This document shows, in pieces, positions 1 through 21,300 of a stretch of DNA of 64,000 nt. A model generated the notes under the pieces. That model did not search any database and was not told where the DNA came from. It saw nothing but the letters and a program-made list of their open reading frames with translations. The translations under genes were made by a program, and so were the position numbers. This DNA comes from Clavelina lepadiformis (Eukaryota; Chordata; Ascidiacea; Aplousobranchia; Clavelinidae), in the NCBI RefSeq assembly GCF_947623445.1, contig NC_135243.1, positions 19,910,479-19,974,478 of the forward strand, given 5' to 3'. Numbering within the stretch: the stretch's first letter is position 1; every line of letters begins with the position of its first letter.

Positions 1-327
1 GCTAAGTTAATTATAAGCGGCTTATTTGATAAGAGATACAACAGGGCGTAGCATGAACTATCGGAAGTTGGGTTTGCCTTATTCAACTTTAAGGTTTATT
101 GAAAATTAAAAAAGCTTAGCAGACTAGCAAGAGCTCTTTCAAGCTTCAAATATCGAGGTTGCAAACTTGTGTTAAGACGTCGACGACATACATGGCCAGC
201 AAAAAGAGTAGGTTGCAAAACCGCTGTTTTCAAACATTTTGCCAAAGTTGTTGGCACGTACGTAAGTAACGTTATAACTTATAAGCTATACTAGTGTGTT
301 GGTGAATTCGGGTGCACAGATATCACT

Positions 328-830
328 ATGGCAGAGTTGTCCGGAGTACATAAATTAGCCGTTAAACTAAAAAGAACAGCTAAGGTATGTGCATTCGGTT
401 TGGTAAAAGGTTGCACCTAAGCGCAGTCAATTTCACATGCACACAAGTCGCTTATAGATCATTTTGGCAAAGGTACCCATGGGCAATTTTACTGTCATGT
501 TGATAGCTTTAACAACAAATTAGACGTTTGAAATCACGAATATGTTATTCTTTCAGCCAACCATGAACTACGTGCAATACAGTATTGAGGGAGAGGGGCA
601 GCTTTTCAGGATTGTTTTAAGTGTCATCGTCCAACAAACAATAAAATTACATCCTCGTCTGACATTTTTTGCTGTAAACGATTGCTAAAATTTGCAACCA
701 GATAAAAGTTTATCCATTTTGACCAGGTTTAAGTCAGCAATTAATGATGTTCCATCAAAAACTGAAATCTACGCCATGCCAGTGTTCTTTTCAAGCCTGA
801 TTCGAGTTCAGCGTTGATAAATTGCACGCA
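328..830 (+). CDS. Candidate small multi-exon gene, unrecognised
   Basis: An ATG at 328 opens a 19-codon exon ending MAELSGVHKL...RTAK at 384, followed by a good donor (gtatgt). A pyrimidine-rich acceptor before 559 continues in the same phase with PTMNYVQYSIEGEGQLFR. After a further acceptor near 726-727 a third stretch reads open to a stop (FKSAINDVPSKTEIYAM...RVQR). The junction between the second and third pieces lacks an obvious GT donor, so either the second piece runs to its own stop near 687 or the third belongs elsewhere. I do not recognise the protein. The composition looks coding, but the segments are short and chance cannot be excluded. It lies upstream of and in the same direction as the copine gene. 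Confidence 0.22.
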
Positions 831-2627
831 ACGCTGACAAACTAGACAGAAAAAATGCTATTTATTTCTCTCTGAGGTTATGTTCGTTTGCCGAAATGTC
901 TGTGCTGTGCTGCAAAAAGTGCCGTCGTAGCAAATAAGAATCTAATAGCTCATAATGAACTCGCAAAAGTGTGATGTTAATGTGCAGAATGCACAGTGCA
1001 TTATGCTGCATAACGAACAGAAAAGTAAACTTGTCCCCCGCCTATTGGCCATTTGAACACTGTTAGATTGATATTTCTACGTCTTGTGACAAGTGTAGCC
1101 GAAATAGACGTTAATATCACATAAAACGTAAAAAAACGCAAGCTACCCCTAAGCTGAAGTTTTACACTGTACAGCGTTTACGCAGTTATACAGCTTCAAA
1201 CTGTGTTGCAAAATACAACCAACTAGAACAAGCAGTACGTAACGCTGCGTGCGTAGCGTATAGTTTGGTGTTAAAAATAACAAAAATACGTCATAGTGTT
1301 GCAATAAAACTATGCGTTAAGTTGTATTTGTCTATCTGCTGCTTTCCGATTAAATAAATGCGGGTTTAAAACTTTGTTTTTTATTCCGATAATGAATAAA
1401 ACGTGACAGGGAACGAAGCAAGTTTAGTTTGGTCAGTTCAAAGCACAATGTTACATTTGAACAGCAAGCTTGTGCTTTTGTTTTCAATGTTAGCAACCCA
1501 ACTGGACGCTGTTCCTGTTGTCATCCATACAAAAATAGCCAAAACAATTGACGGCCATTAATTAGCGCACGTTTGACACCGCATTTGGCGAAGATAAGCT
1601 ATCCGATATGTTGCATCAGTTTTGTTATGTTGATATTAGTTTTCGTGACCCCAGTAGCAACAACTATCACTTTTCTTGCTGAAAGTTGTTTCAGAAGGAA
1701 AACAGCGTTAATATTTTTGATATCCACTTTACATTGTGTACAGCTTTGTGTTAAAGCAACAGAAAAGTTTCATTGTTAGCCAGCTGCATACGCTGATTAA
1801 ACCTTGTATATACAGGTATCGGTAAAGTGCTGATATGATCGTAGGCTACGTATTATATTGAACTTAAAGCGACAAAAGAAGTTGCTCTCTCCAAGTCTGA
1901 ATCGAGCAAGACAAGAATGAAATGAATAATTAAAGAGGATACATTCCAGTCTAAAGATATAGATCCCTTTCTTTTCATGGCAGTTTGATCGTAAACTTGG
2001 GTTCTGGAACAACTTACAAAAAGGCCCAATCGTTTACTGATGCAGGATTAGCCCTTTTCATTGTCCATAGCACTTGTCTACAGATACACGAAAAGAATAT
2101 GTTGGCGTGCTGTGTGGGTTGAAGTCAATTGTGGTAGCCAGAGAAGGCCAAGATTGTGGCATAATATCCGTGAAACATTGTTTCTCGATGTACCCTACCG
2201 TAGGCTTATAAGTTAAATCAAAGAATATTGAATAATACTGTGTATCACAATTATGGACAATAAACGGTTTAAACTTTAAAGTGTACTCTTAGACGTTAAA
2301 TCTGTATGGATTTACGATAGTCCCTAGTGCCCTGGAATTAAAAATTTATGTTTGCAACTGTAGCGACAGCTTTTGTATTTCTGAATTTTCATCTAGGCTT
2401 AAATGATTTAGCTAGAGATATGTGTAGTTTATTGCATGTGAGAGCATTTAAGCAGCTCGATTTGTGCATGCTGTACGGAAGTAAAGTCAGTCTATACTCT
2501 GTTACGCCGTTACTAATATTGCCACGTTTTTCGTATATCGTGATTACAGGTACAGCTGACAGGCATACAATATTTTATTTCATCAATTAGTTTGCTAATG
2601 CGTTAAGTTAACTTTGGTCCTAGTGGC
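831..2627. other. Intergenic region upstream of copine
   Basis: AT-rich sequence with only short open frames that show no recognisable domain. It probably holds the copine promoter and any 5' untranslated exon, but I could not place a TATA box or start site. An in-frame TAA at 2604 precedes the first copine ATG. Confidence 0.4.
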
Positions 2628-10526
<7,899 letters not shown>

Positions 10527-13500
10527 GCTGTGGCTGCTTTTTTGTTATTACCATCACCGCCCTGCCACCTCAGTTGTTTGAAAAACACAATTCGATCAAT
10601 TCGTCCGCATTGCATTACGACATAATTTTTGGCGAAAGTCGTATGACGATTGTTGAACAGCATTGTTTGTCTCATTTTTGCGCTTGCAATATTAACGCAC
10701 TGGCAATGAGGTGAATATTTAAAATCATTTCGATACGTAATTACGTATTGCCCCAATTGTAGTGTAGGCTATTTATGTTCAAAGCAATCTCCTATAAAGT
10801 ATAAAGCTTACACAGTGCTATAAAAACGGGTTTAGGTTTGGTTACTGTACATAGTTTAACTATTTTGATTACCAACACATACACTGTAAGTATACATACA
10901 CTGGAAAAACAAAGTTACAATAATGTTCGTGCAGCAAGACCAAGTACTTTATTGGCATATACGGCTAAGTTCGTTATACGAATTAAATCAGATTGATAAA
11001 AGATGAAACGAATGCCCCCATCCAAGATAGGACGTAAAACGCTTTTATATAATACTTTTTTATTTCTGAACCATGTTTTTGTCTAAACTTTTCCCCATGT
11101 TTTAAATAACGCCTCGGTTCTTCACTTACCTCTATCTTTAAAGTGTAGTCCTCATGATATGCTGGTTCTTCATAAAGCAGCCAGGTAATTTCGTATGTAG
11201 GCCTATGTCACTATTAGTCTACCAATAACTTGAGCGTACACTGCAAAAAATGCGATGATTTCACCGCGAATTTTCTTCATAATGAAAATGAATTTGTTTG
11301 TAACTGCGTGCTTTTTAACGTTACTGCTGAACAATTGAATTGTTTTGTGACACGTTGCGTGTTTGTGCATTTCATGTTGTCATGTGTATATACTGTACGG
11401 TTATAAGCATTTATATCAGAGGTTCTCTTTTTATTTTTCTTTTAACTGAATACAACAACAATAGCATGTGCAGGTGAAATCCAGACGTCGGTTATCGCTG
11501 AAGTTAATGCTTTAGTGGTGAACAAATTGGTTGTATGTTCCATGCAAGTACTGTACTATCATTGGTTACAATCCCTGTTATATGCTGTTTTGAGCACAAA
11601 AATTCTTTTCCTCACCACCGCATCAAAACTAATTTGGCTGGAACACGAGACAGCAGAGTGGCAATTACTCAAGTCGACTCGAGTCCCTTTTTGTAATGAC
11701 TTGACTTGAGTACTTCCCTAGAAAATAACTTGAAATACTTGACTCGAGTCAGTATGTGAAAAGACTCAACTCGGTCCTTGTTGATTTATCTCCGCATTAA
11801 GGTAAAACGATTTTATCTTTTTTTCGTCCCAACTGATTGAAGTGTAACTTTAAACGAAATTTGTTAACGACCGAGTACGGAACCGCAAAAAGAAGTATAT
11901 TTCCATAAATTTTAAACGTTTCTTGTTCAGAGAAACAGGTTTCGAATATCAGTTGACTTGACTTCATTCGAATTTAATTTGTCAAATGACTCGAGTCACT
12001 ACTTCCAAAAGGCTCGACTTGACTTGATTTTTACACTGTAAGGGATTCGACTTGCGTCTTGAGTTTGATTACTTGGTTACGACTCTACAAGACAGGAGCG
12101 TGTGGCAACGGGTAGACACTGGAAACCATGGTAGCAATAAAACGAGGGCAAAGGTCCGACTTAAATCGTATAGGAATATGACCAAAACGCTTTGATCAGG
12201 GGTTATTTTAACCAACCTATACAATTTAACCCTATATTATAGTGATAGTGCATTGTTTGGTGTAAGAGGTTTGGGTGTATGGGGCTTTAAGAAACTGTCT
12301 TCTATTGTAGACCGACCTATTTATCATGCTGATCGAAATCCCAGATATGTTGAAATTCTTCTTGGGTAATGTTTTTCGTGTCTTTAGGAGGTTTAGGTCT
12401 CTGTTGCAGCACCAACATCTGCAAAGAAATAATATTTGTTTAAATTCGTTTATAAATTACGCCAAAAGTTGTTTGGTACTGTATTTGCACATAACCATTT
12501 TCGCATCACTCAGAAGTACTGATATTCAATAGTGGATAAAGATTCGTACTGTAGCCTGCGGCGTGCTGCCATTGACAGAAAATCGCAAAATTTAATAGTC
12601 GCAATACTTCACTTGAATTGCCGCGTCAAAACAACTTTGCTGAGTGATAAGTGATAATTAATCGGCAACTACAGCACCAATTGCTGGAAAATACTTGAAG
12701 GTAATAATATGTTTGAACTACCAACGACGTTAAGGCCATAGTTACGTTTTTCCTCAGAGGAAAGCGGCTTTTGGACTCTAAGCTACTTGCTGTCCGAATT
12801 TTACGCAATACTTTGAAGTGGATGTTAATATACCGAAGAGATAACGGTATTCTAAACCCATCTTAATGTTAGAGTTTATAAGCACTACTGTATCTGTATG
12901 TGAAAAAGAACGGTCTTAATGCTGTGACACGTTGCTTGGAACCCTTAATGCGTGAATGCTTGCATATAAATCTGTGGCTTATACAAACATCTTGCTTATG
13001 GGATTTCCGCATTTTGTATCTTGGATGCCTTTATGTAGGTTGTAGGTAACGGTTTCCTTTCCCCTGTTGATAGACAATTTCCTACTCCGGTTGTCAATAC
13101 GTTGCTTTACAACACTGCAAAAATGATGCTTTGATTGCGCTTACTTTTGGAGGGTGCGAGTTAAAAATACAAAGTCACATACTATAAACCGGAATGAATT
13201 TGCAAGGTTGACCATCTGCATTCATAAATAAGCATACGTTACCGCTCAAGCCATTGATATTGTTGTATGAGTTCACTAACAAAGAGACAACAGATGGGTT
13301 TTACCAAATTTGAAGCAATATTTTCGTATTGACAGCAAGTTATCGATTGCTATACGCTTCGTCGCGTTACCAGGCCATATGTTCTTTGTTATTCTTGTTA
13401 AACGCCCTGACTGGCGAACTTCTCTTTGCATAAACATGGCGTCAAGGGAATGCTGCAGCCTTCACGCAATATTAGTGTACAGCGGTTTACAGCAGGGCGA

Positions 13501-13761
13501 ACCTACGGCAATACAGTATCCTGTGCTTGTCGCAGGTCAGGTTACTTGCGGCAGCTGGCAGAGAAACGGGTTATTCCGTGTCGTTGTATCTAGTCGTTGC
13601 TGATTGAAAACAGTTTTTGCGGCTTTTACCAGTCCTATGAACAAATGCGCATGTCTGGCTGTGCGCATTCGCGTCGTGTTCAGCGATATCGCTCGAGTGT
13701 TTTCGACGATCGTGCAAACTCCTGTTGTTTGTGAGGTTTTGTTTACTTAAACAGACGAATT
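10527..13761. other. Intergenic region between copine and the 13.8-kb small gene
   Basis: No convincing coding exon seen. Short open frames (for example at 13310-13603, 97 codons) show no domain. The stretch contains the MITE-like element at 11655-12086. The part around 13400-13760 is richer in CG dinucleotides than its surroundings and may be the promoter of the following small gene. Confidence 0.4.
11655..12086. mobile_element. MITE-like repeat rich in ACTCGAGTC/GACTTGACTT motifs
   Basis: The ends are imperfect inverted repeats: AGAGTGGCAATTACTCAAGTC on the left, and on the right the reverse complement of a sequence starting AGAGTCGTAACCAAGTAATC. The interior repeats GACTCGAGTC and TGACTTGACTT words in both orientations, a make-up I associate with a dispersed animal MITE family. 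No coding capacity. A smaller related fragment lies near 27670-27720. No clear target duplication. Confidence 0.55.
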
Positions 13762-14142
13762 ATGATGTCATTACGATGTGAGGTATTAAAAAGAAATCTA
13801 TTCCACAAGCACACAGTAGATGTTGAGCAATGGTTTAGAAACGGTGGTAACATTAACCCAGGCCTAGACGTATAGATAGTTGGTTAATTACCATTTGCCT
13901 TGTGATTACGTTAACTGTGTTAGGAACAGTAGAGCATCGAACGCAAATTGATCTTATGAAACCGGCGCTTGTATTTTACAAACTTTTAGGTGATGTTGAC
14001 TTACTTGTACTAGTTTACGCTATAGTTTTCTGGTCTTGCAGACAACCAAGTGAACAGCACAAGGTTTGCTCAAAAGTACCTTAATCCGCATAATCACCGA
14101 TTATATGCAGATATTTTGCTCGATTCCGCTCTAAAAACTTGA
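13762..14142 (+). CDS. Small two-exon gene, unrecognised (61 aa)
   Basis: Exon 1 (13762-13846) starts at an ATG preceded by an in-frame TGA at 13732 and reads MMSLRCEVLKRN...VEQWFRNG. It ends at a good donor (GGTG/gtaaca). Exon 2 (14042-14142) follows a pyrimidine-rich acceptor (tctggtcttgcag) and continues in phase with DNQVNSTRFAQKYLNPHN and ...ILLDSALKT, then stops. The joined frame is 62 codons including the stop, and an AATAAA signal lies near 14204. The product is small, basic and without signal peptide or membrane segment. I do not recognise it. Exon 2 could instead splice on (AG/gtttgc) into 15828, which would merge it with the next gene. Support is splice logic and composition only. 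Confidence 0.42.
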
Positions 14143-14880
14143 TAAAAATATGAATCAGCTGTTTTGTCTGAAGTTTTTGTTGTTTTGTTAATGTTTTATT
14201 GCATAATAAACGCTACGATTTGATGGAGCGGGCTTAGGTACCCGTTCCGAAGTCAAAACGCGCATGATTTTTGTAATGTTTTTGCAGTTGGTTAACATAA
14301 TTAATTGATGGCGTTGCTTTTGTGTTGATTGAGTAATTTACAAAATAGTCTTTTGGGCTGATGGAACCTCTCTATTTTAATGCATATGCAAGCTACGAAA
14401 TCAATTCCGCTTGCTTCTAAAACCACTAGAAATACATGGCCTAACCTGAGCAAGAGTTGATCAAATAATTTTTCAGAGCTCGCAAGTAAATTCCTCTGAA
14501 TAAATCAAAGTCATACGTAAAATGTGCGGTAAATTGTTTGCCAGTAGCAGTTAAATGGCTGTTAACGTGTTTTAAAAACTGACAGAACGCAACCAACACT
14601 TCACTGTGCTGCATTTGCATCAAATGCGAAACACTGACGATATCGAATTAACAGCAACATTACTCACATAACAAATAACTATCCACTGGCGTAGACGGCT
14701 TATGGAAATTAGTCATTCCGCGTCGTATACGTAACAAATCAAAACGCGACATGTATGAAGCAAAACGGCGTTTACGTGCCTATATACAGTACAACAAATA
14801 TTCATACGTTGAGTTATGAAACCTAGAATATTACCAGCGTCACGTATCCTAACAGTAATTTTGTAGTTCACTGAGCAACA

Positions 14881-17321
14881 ATGGGAGCAAATAGACTGGA
14901 TCACTATTCGAGCGTTGAGCAAAAGATACTGGCAGATGTCAACAACATCTGGACGAGGTAAGCTTGTTAGTGCAACGCAAAACGCTTATGGAACAAACCG
15001 CTTATGGAACAAAAAGCGACTGCACGGCGTTATAATTTACTTAGGATAAAATTTCTCTTATGGCCATTTTTGAATGGATATATTCGTTGGGAGTTTTGTG
15101 ATTTGGTTACTGGGTAACGTACTCGTTGCACTGTATCCAATCACCATTATAGCTATATTTTGCCTAATTAATTTGCAAAATGGATGCTTAAGTCAAACTC
15201 ATTCTCTTAAAGTGTGGTGCGCCTACATTAAGTTTGTTACAAATATGTGAAGTAATTTTGAACTAATTTAAACTGGAGGTGAACTTGAAAAAAGAATTAT
15301 GATAGACTTAATGAATTAGCTATTAGTACATTCGTTACGCGTAGACCTAGTTGTAGTCATGTATGATTGAAGGAAAGTGTAGTGTATACTGTATACCATA
15401 TATACTTGCAAAAACGTTATTCGTTTCATAAAAATCCCACATTTACCAAGAAAAATTTGTCACACAGGTAACAACCTTAAATATGACACTTTTCCTTTTT
15501 GCAGTACGGTATGTCTGTGTTTTGCAAAGCAATGCTATTTCTGAGGCCTCATTGTGTACAATATATATTCATTTTTTCATAAAAATATATACATTCACAA
15601 AGTCAGCATGAAATACAAAATTTATTGATGCAGTTTAATTTACGAAACGCAGCTTGTTCACTGTCATTTAATTTCACGATGGTCGGTTGGCTCGCCAACC
15701 ATCACGTTTTCAAGCAAATGACCCGTCAACACAATGTAACTTGGCGCCTACTGACAAGTTGTTGAACGGTCTTGTGGGAAAACGATCGGCGATTGTTTTG
15801 GTGACTTTATACCCTTCCACTTTTTAGTAAACCAGAAGTCGCTGTTTTTTTGCACTCACGAATTTATCATTTGCAATCTACTTCGGCAAACAATTGGTAT
15901 GCAGAGTTGTTTATCGACGATCTATCAGCGGTGCTTAACTTTTTCGGCCGCTTGAACTATGAGTATGAGGTAACAACAACGACCATAACTGAAGGACCTG
16001 TTTGAGCTTTTGAGTATCCTCCCTGCTTTTTAACTTATATCTTATGACAATGTTAGGGAGTTTGTTTAAGACCATGTAACGGTTGATAACAAGCGCAGCG
16101 AACACGTGCCTGTTGGCGCGTCAACAAACGCGACCCAATCGCTACCTCTGCTTGTTTATGCCGGGTTTTTGAAGGCTCTTACGATCATTTCGATAATGCT
16201 AACAAATTTCAATTTGCAGAGCATTCGTCAAAGCGCTCGAAAATCACTTGAGATGTTTTCGCTTAGGTTTATATTTGTTGTACTCGCAGCGCAGGCAGTG
16301 CCAAGCTCTGACGGGTAACAAGCGTTCACTAGCAACAATGACTAAACGTTACAGAGCTTTCCATAACCCGTTTAATTTGAAAATTTTAATACTGTTGCCA
16401 TCCCCTGGGAAGACTCAGCAGGAGTTCACGTAATTAACTCATGAGTATTAGCTGTTAGCTCGGATCCTGGAGCAGATTACAGTGCGCAACATATTTTTGT
16501 CCAAAGTCTGAGCTTTCATGAAAACAGTAAGCTGATTTAATTAAATACATTGCAGCAACAGTGCTTTGGTGTGATTAAATGAAACTATCTCTAGCATGCT
16601 TCAGTATGGAAATAATTAGGCTACCACTATTTCACCGGAAAAAAATCGTAGGTTCAAAGCTATTTTCCATGGTTTCTTGTTAACCAAACTTAAACGGTAT
16701 AACATAGTAACCAAAATTTTCCTTCTGATCTAAGTTTTAACTTTAATTAAACACAAAATAGCTTAATTCGATTTGTTTGCATACCCATTCTCCTAATAAC
16801 GCTAACCTAACTGCCTATCGTTAACAAAGGCCTGCGTAACCTACTTATGGTGAAATTAAAAACATCTTATAAGGTGGTACTCTTGAGGTGAACTTTATTT
16901 TTGATTTTTCTACACGAGCTTTTGTAAACATAAGCTTGCTTCTTCAGATGTACTAAGAAATCAGTAATCAGAAATCAAACCCAATGCAAGAAACATGACG
17001 TCACCCAATGTAAGAAATCAGTGAAATCGTCACTCTGAAATGATTATTACATGATCAGCATTCAAGAGATAATGACGTCATAATTTCTATTCCTGTCTTC
17101 ATAATAGTATACTGTATATCACTGAATTCGATTCGATTGAATTTTGTGAAGTGCTGACTTGTATTAGCCTAGTTTCCCTAGTACGAGAGGTCGAAGAGGA
17201 CAGTACAAGTTGCAGAGTTACTGGTAGAAAATTTGGGTTTTGTGTACAAGTTTACAACCAGAGGATGCCTTTATATACTAGAGTACTAGACCCAAGCTAT
17301 TCAAATAGTGACGTCATCTAG
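14881..17321 (+). CDS. Four-exon gene of unknown function (151 aa)
   Basis: Exons 14881-14957, 15828-15962, 16220-16314 and 17173-17321 join in consistent phase (2, 2, 1) to one frame of 152 codons with stop. The start ATG has an in-frame TGA directly upstream (tga gca aca ATG) and a good Kozak A at -3. Acceptors before exons 2 and 3 have clear pyrimidine tracts. Recognisable stretches are MGANRLDHYSSVEQKIL, KPEVAVFLHSRIYHLQ, WYAELFIDDLSAVLNFFG, AFVKALENHLRCFRLGLYLL and SLVREVEEDSTS. The central part looks helical and amphipathic; exon 4 is more polar. No signal peptide, membrane segment or family motif is evident. Exon 2 has a second donor (GAG/gtaaca), which also gives an open exon 3 but in another frame that does not join exon 4. 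Four short exons staying open and in phase argue for a real gene, but the function is unknown. Confidence 0.5.
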
Positions 17322-18383
17322 TTGTGCACTTGTAAACAAGACCCGAAAATTTGAACTAAGTTACGTCAGCATAAGGTTAAAGCAATTTTACAGAACTAGC
17401 TGCGACGGTAACTTCACATCAGCATTCATATTTGGCGAACGACAGGCTATTGTAATGGTGCGTCTGTGTAATTATAGTAGTCGCAGGCTAAGAACGTTAA
17501 ACTCTTCACACCAGCTGACTGCCTTTTCATTTGCCTGTATGCACTTGCACTTTACTAAGTGGTTTGAGAGACTCGCTCGGAATTAGAGTGTATTTGTCAT
17601 CGTTAAGGCTTACATTTAATCGTTTTGCTTATGCAGTCTGTAAGGGATGTTGAAATCTATGTGCACATTATACATACGGTGCCGGTCACCGGGTACAAAA
17701 AAAATAGCTTTTGTTGCATGGCCGAGAAGGATTTTCGGCCAAAATTTGCAGTATTTCCAATCTCGATCATGTTATAAAAGCTATAAAAATATTATTGGAT
17801 ATAAACCCTTTCAATTCAATGCTAAATACCGGTTTGCTTTGATTGTAATATATCACCGTCCTGTCAGCCTGTACTGCGGATCAATGCAGGTTTCAACTGG
17901 TCTTGTGTGTGCAAAACTATCAGAAGAAACGAACAGCGTTGCGAAAAGTTTGAGCCAAACCTCAAGTTAACACTTATGGACTTTTGCAATTACTTCTAGT
18001 TACAATATATTAAAGCCAGAATTAATGTATAAGTAACTGATAAATTTATATAAATAACTAGCCTATGTAATATAAACATAACTACGCAAAAGTTTCCTGA
18101 GTGTGCCGTAAATAGTCCTACGCTAACTTATTTAAAAAACTGTTAGTCAGCGTATGTATAATTAATCTATATCGGTATATCATGGACATATGTTTTTAAA
18201 CAACAACTATGTAGGCTTTGAACATAATGAATTTAACACAAGAAGTTTGTAACTAGAAAAATTATAATGCACCACAATGATTTTTATGGTTCTTAGATAA
18301 CTGTTATTGTTATAAAAGTGTTTATTAGTTTCATACTGATTTGTGGTACTTAAAGTGATTTTGTATTTTGATCAAACTTCAAA
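17322..18383. other. Intergenic region upstream of NDRG
   Basis: AT-rich. Open frames of 92 and 107 codons (17308-17586, 17647-17970) overlap or follow the previous gene, but lack domains and splice support, so I do not call them. It probably holds the promoter for the first NDRG start exon; no TATA box stands out. Confidence 0.35.
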
Positions 18384-21300
18384 ATGGAACTTCAGGAAGT
18401 CAACATAACACCTGAGCATCCTCTCCTGAACAGCAACCACACTCATTTTGAGGTAAGCCTTTTCTGTTACTTCAAAAAGTAAAGTCATATGAAAAGTATG
18501 ATACAGTAGGCTATAAGGTTTTTGATAAATTGCTGATAAACTTATATAATTATTTTGCTAGTTTTATGCTTGCTTCACCCAAGTTTGGTGTCTGCAATTG
18601 AAATTTTTATCAAAAATTGGCATTTTTCAGGACAGTTAGCAGTACTGTATAATAATTATTTATATATGCAAAATTTATATATGTTGTAAGATATTAATGA
18701 ATAGTGAATTTTTTATTGAATTTTGAAGCATTAGCAATGCTTTTAATTTGTCTTTGGGACATTTTTAAGTACTGTATGTGAAAATTACATACCTTAAAAT
18801 ACAGTCATAGTGTTTATTTTCAACCACATGTCATATTCATAGCCTCGTGATTCACCACCACACATTTTTGCCAACTTGGCATATGTTTGGGATTTATATA
18901 CTTTTCTTACAATTTTTAACTGTTGATAGTTCAAATTGTTTTCCTGTTTTTTAGTTGGAATTCATAGACTATAGCAACGTGTGTAAATTGTTTTTGTCAT
19001 GTGATTTTGTAGATGTTATAAATTTATTTGTTGTTTTTGCGGAGACCATGAACTCTTTTTCCCAGTGTACATCTCACATCCTATTATTAGGCTATTGAAA
19101 GGTTACCTACATGTGACAATTTACGTCTAGGCAGGAAATATCATCAACTTTTCTTCCAGCAAGCCCTTTTGTAGTGCTTATGCAGCAATGCGGTGGCTAA
19201 TATTGCCATGTTGCATGTCATGACTGTAGCACACTGCAGTAATCGTCTGTATATGCCTCTCTTTAAAAGGAACCATAAGTCAGCAAGTTACTTAGCCCTG
19301 TTTTTAATTGCGAAAGTCGAGGAAGTACTGATGTGTGCTGGCAACTCAGCTGTATATATATAGATCAAGCCCTGTACTTAGTCAAGTAAAATCACAGCAG
19401 TAGCGGCCGAGAAGTTTAATTTTCTTTTGTGCAACCTAACAGTATCGTATATTTTATATAATTGTTTTCAATGAACCAAAGCTGGATTAATGCAGTCACT
19501 GTCAATACATGCTTGTCTTCTCTGAATATATATTTATATTGTATAGGCTTATATTTATATATTTGAATACTCTCTAGCTCATGCAGACAGCTACTAAGGC
19601 AGCGGATAGCAATGGGATATCTATTACTTTTATTGTTCGAAAAATTTCAAAATAAATTTGTTGTGAAATTTATAGCTCCACTGTGAAAAGAAGAAATAAT
19701 AAAATCAATAAATATCCTTCTCGTAAATGCACAGGAATGAAGTTAGCAGGAAGTGTTACTTTTATGTCTGTGTGGTAGACCAAACCAGGTGCTTTGAAAA
19801 ATATACTAATGCATATATATATAGCCAGCTACACAGAAAGTTGTAGGTTTCCTGCAATTGATCTTTTTGTATCATTATATATTGCAACTTAGAGAGTTTT
19901 TATTTACCTTGATGATACCTTGATAAAGTTAATGAATCTGAAGATATTGCGATCACAGCATCGAGTAGGAAGTAGAACTAAAGGTTTCTAGCACAATGAG
20001 CTTCCAGTACAAACAAATGCTTGCCAAGGAACGTAGTGGTGATGGAAATATTATTTTAGAAGCACATGACAGTGAGATGTTTGGTTTCCAGGTAACATCA
20101 AAATCACATGACCCTATACATGTGCTAATTCAGTATAATACAGCAATTTTTTCAAATTTCAGTCATTTTTTGCAATTTTATAAAATGTTGATCATTTGAA
20201 GGATAAACTGAAAAGCCAATAAACCAACAATGCTTTTATTTATTATGTAAATGTTTTAAGTTTATTCTTAACTCATTTTTATACTGTATTGAAAATGAGT
20301 TAATAATAAACTCAAACTATTTTCTAATTGAATTGAATACTAATAATTTATTGGCTCTTGTATAAATTCTTCAAAGAACTTACAATTCCCAACACTTTGC
20401 TCCTAGTGTTGATTATCTTTGAAGATTTCTAAAAAGAAATGTTGATTATATATGTATATATTATTTTTTATCTAAAAGTATCATACATATTGTTTTGCTA
20501 ACCCATGCGATTTGGGTTTTTGTATTTGGTATCACTATATTCATAAAATATTTAGAATGATTTGTGTGCACAATACACTGTATCTGAAATTTCCTAAATT
20601 AGAATTTAAAATTTCATGTCATCATTGGGTTTTTTCTTCATGTTAACTTTTACTCATACATATTATGAACAGTGTATACACATTTGTAAACTGTGCATTT
20701 GTAAGTGAACTTTAACTTTTGCTACACATATGAAACTGGACATGTTTTAAAATTATGTTGGCTGAAAATCTTAAAAACACATTCAATGTTAAGATTTCCC
20801 AAGTCTTAATGTCGATTTTCAATTTTAGGACAATGTTGTCGAGTGCTCGTACATCCAGGGTGGCACAACACACAAGACCAAACTCAATGTCACCATTCAG
20901 GGCGATAAGGCCAAGAATCATGCTATGGTCACTTTTCATGATATTGGGCTCAACTGTGAGTTTATAATGTATTGTTGACACAAGCAATTGTCTGGTTGTG
21001 GTTATGTTTGCCAATGGTCTTACGTAGCTACTCAAGTAAAAAAAAAACTAGAATGGTTGATTTTTCGCTGTTTTGGCGATACTTGCTTAACTCTTGCTTT
21101 GCCTTACTGTTTTCTTTTTTGTTGCAGCTGTTTCCAACTTCGGACCATTGATGAACAGTGAATCAATGGGGCCAGTAACACAGAAGTACTGCATCTACCA
21201 TATCGATGCCCCTGGCCAGGAGGAAAATGCTGCGAAGCTTCCAAATGGGTGAGTTTGGCATTTTTGCTGCTGTGTCTAGTTACAACTGATATCTCCTGTT

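Noticed and set aside
16220-16314. Alternative exon 3 frame (SIRQSARKSLEM) through donor GAG/gtaaca
   Set aside because: It is open, but its phase does not join exon 4; the other donor keeps one frame to the final stop.
17308-17970. Two open frames of 92 and 107 codons
   Set aside because: No domains or splice partners; the first overlaps the end of the four-exon gene in another frame.
20712-21035. 107-codon frame antisense to NDRG exon 2
   Set aside because: Shadow of the real NDRG exon and its flanking introns.
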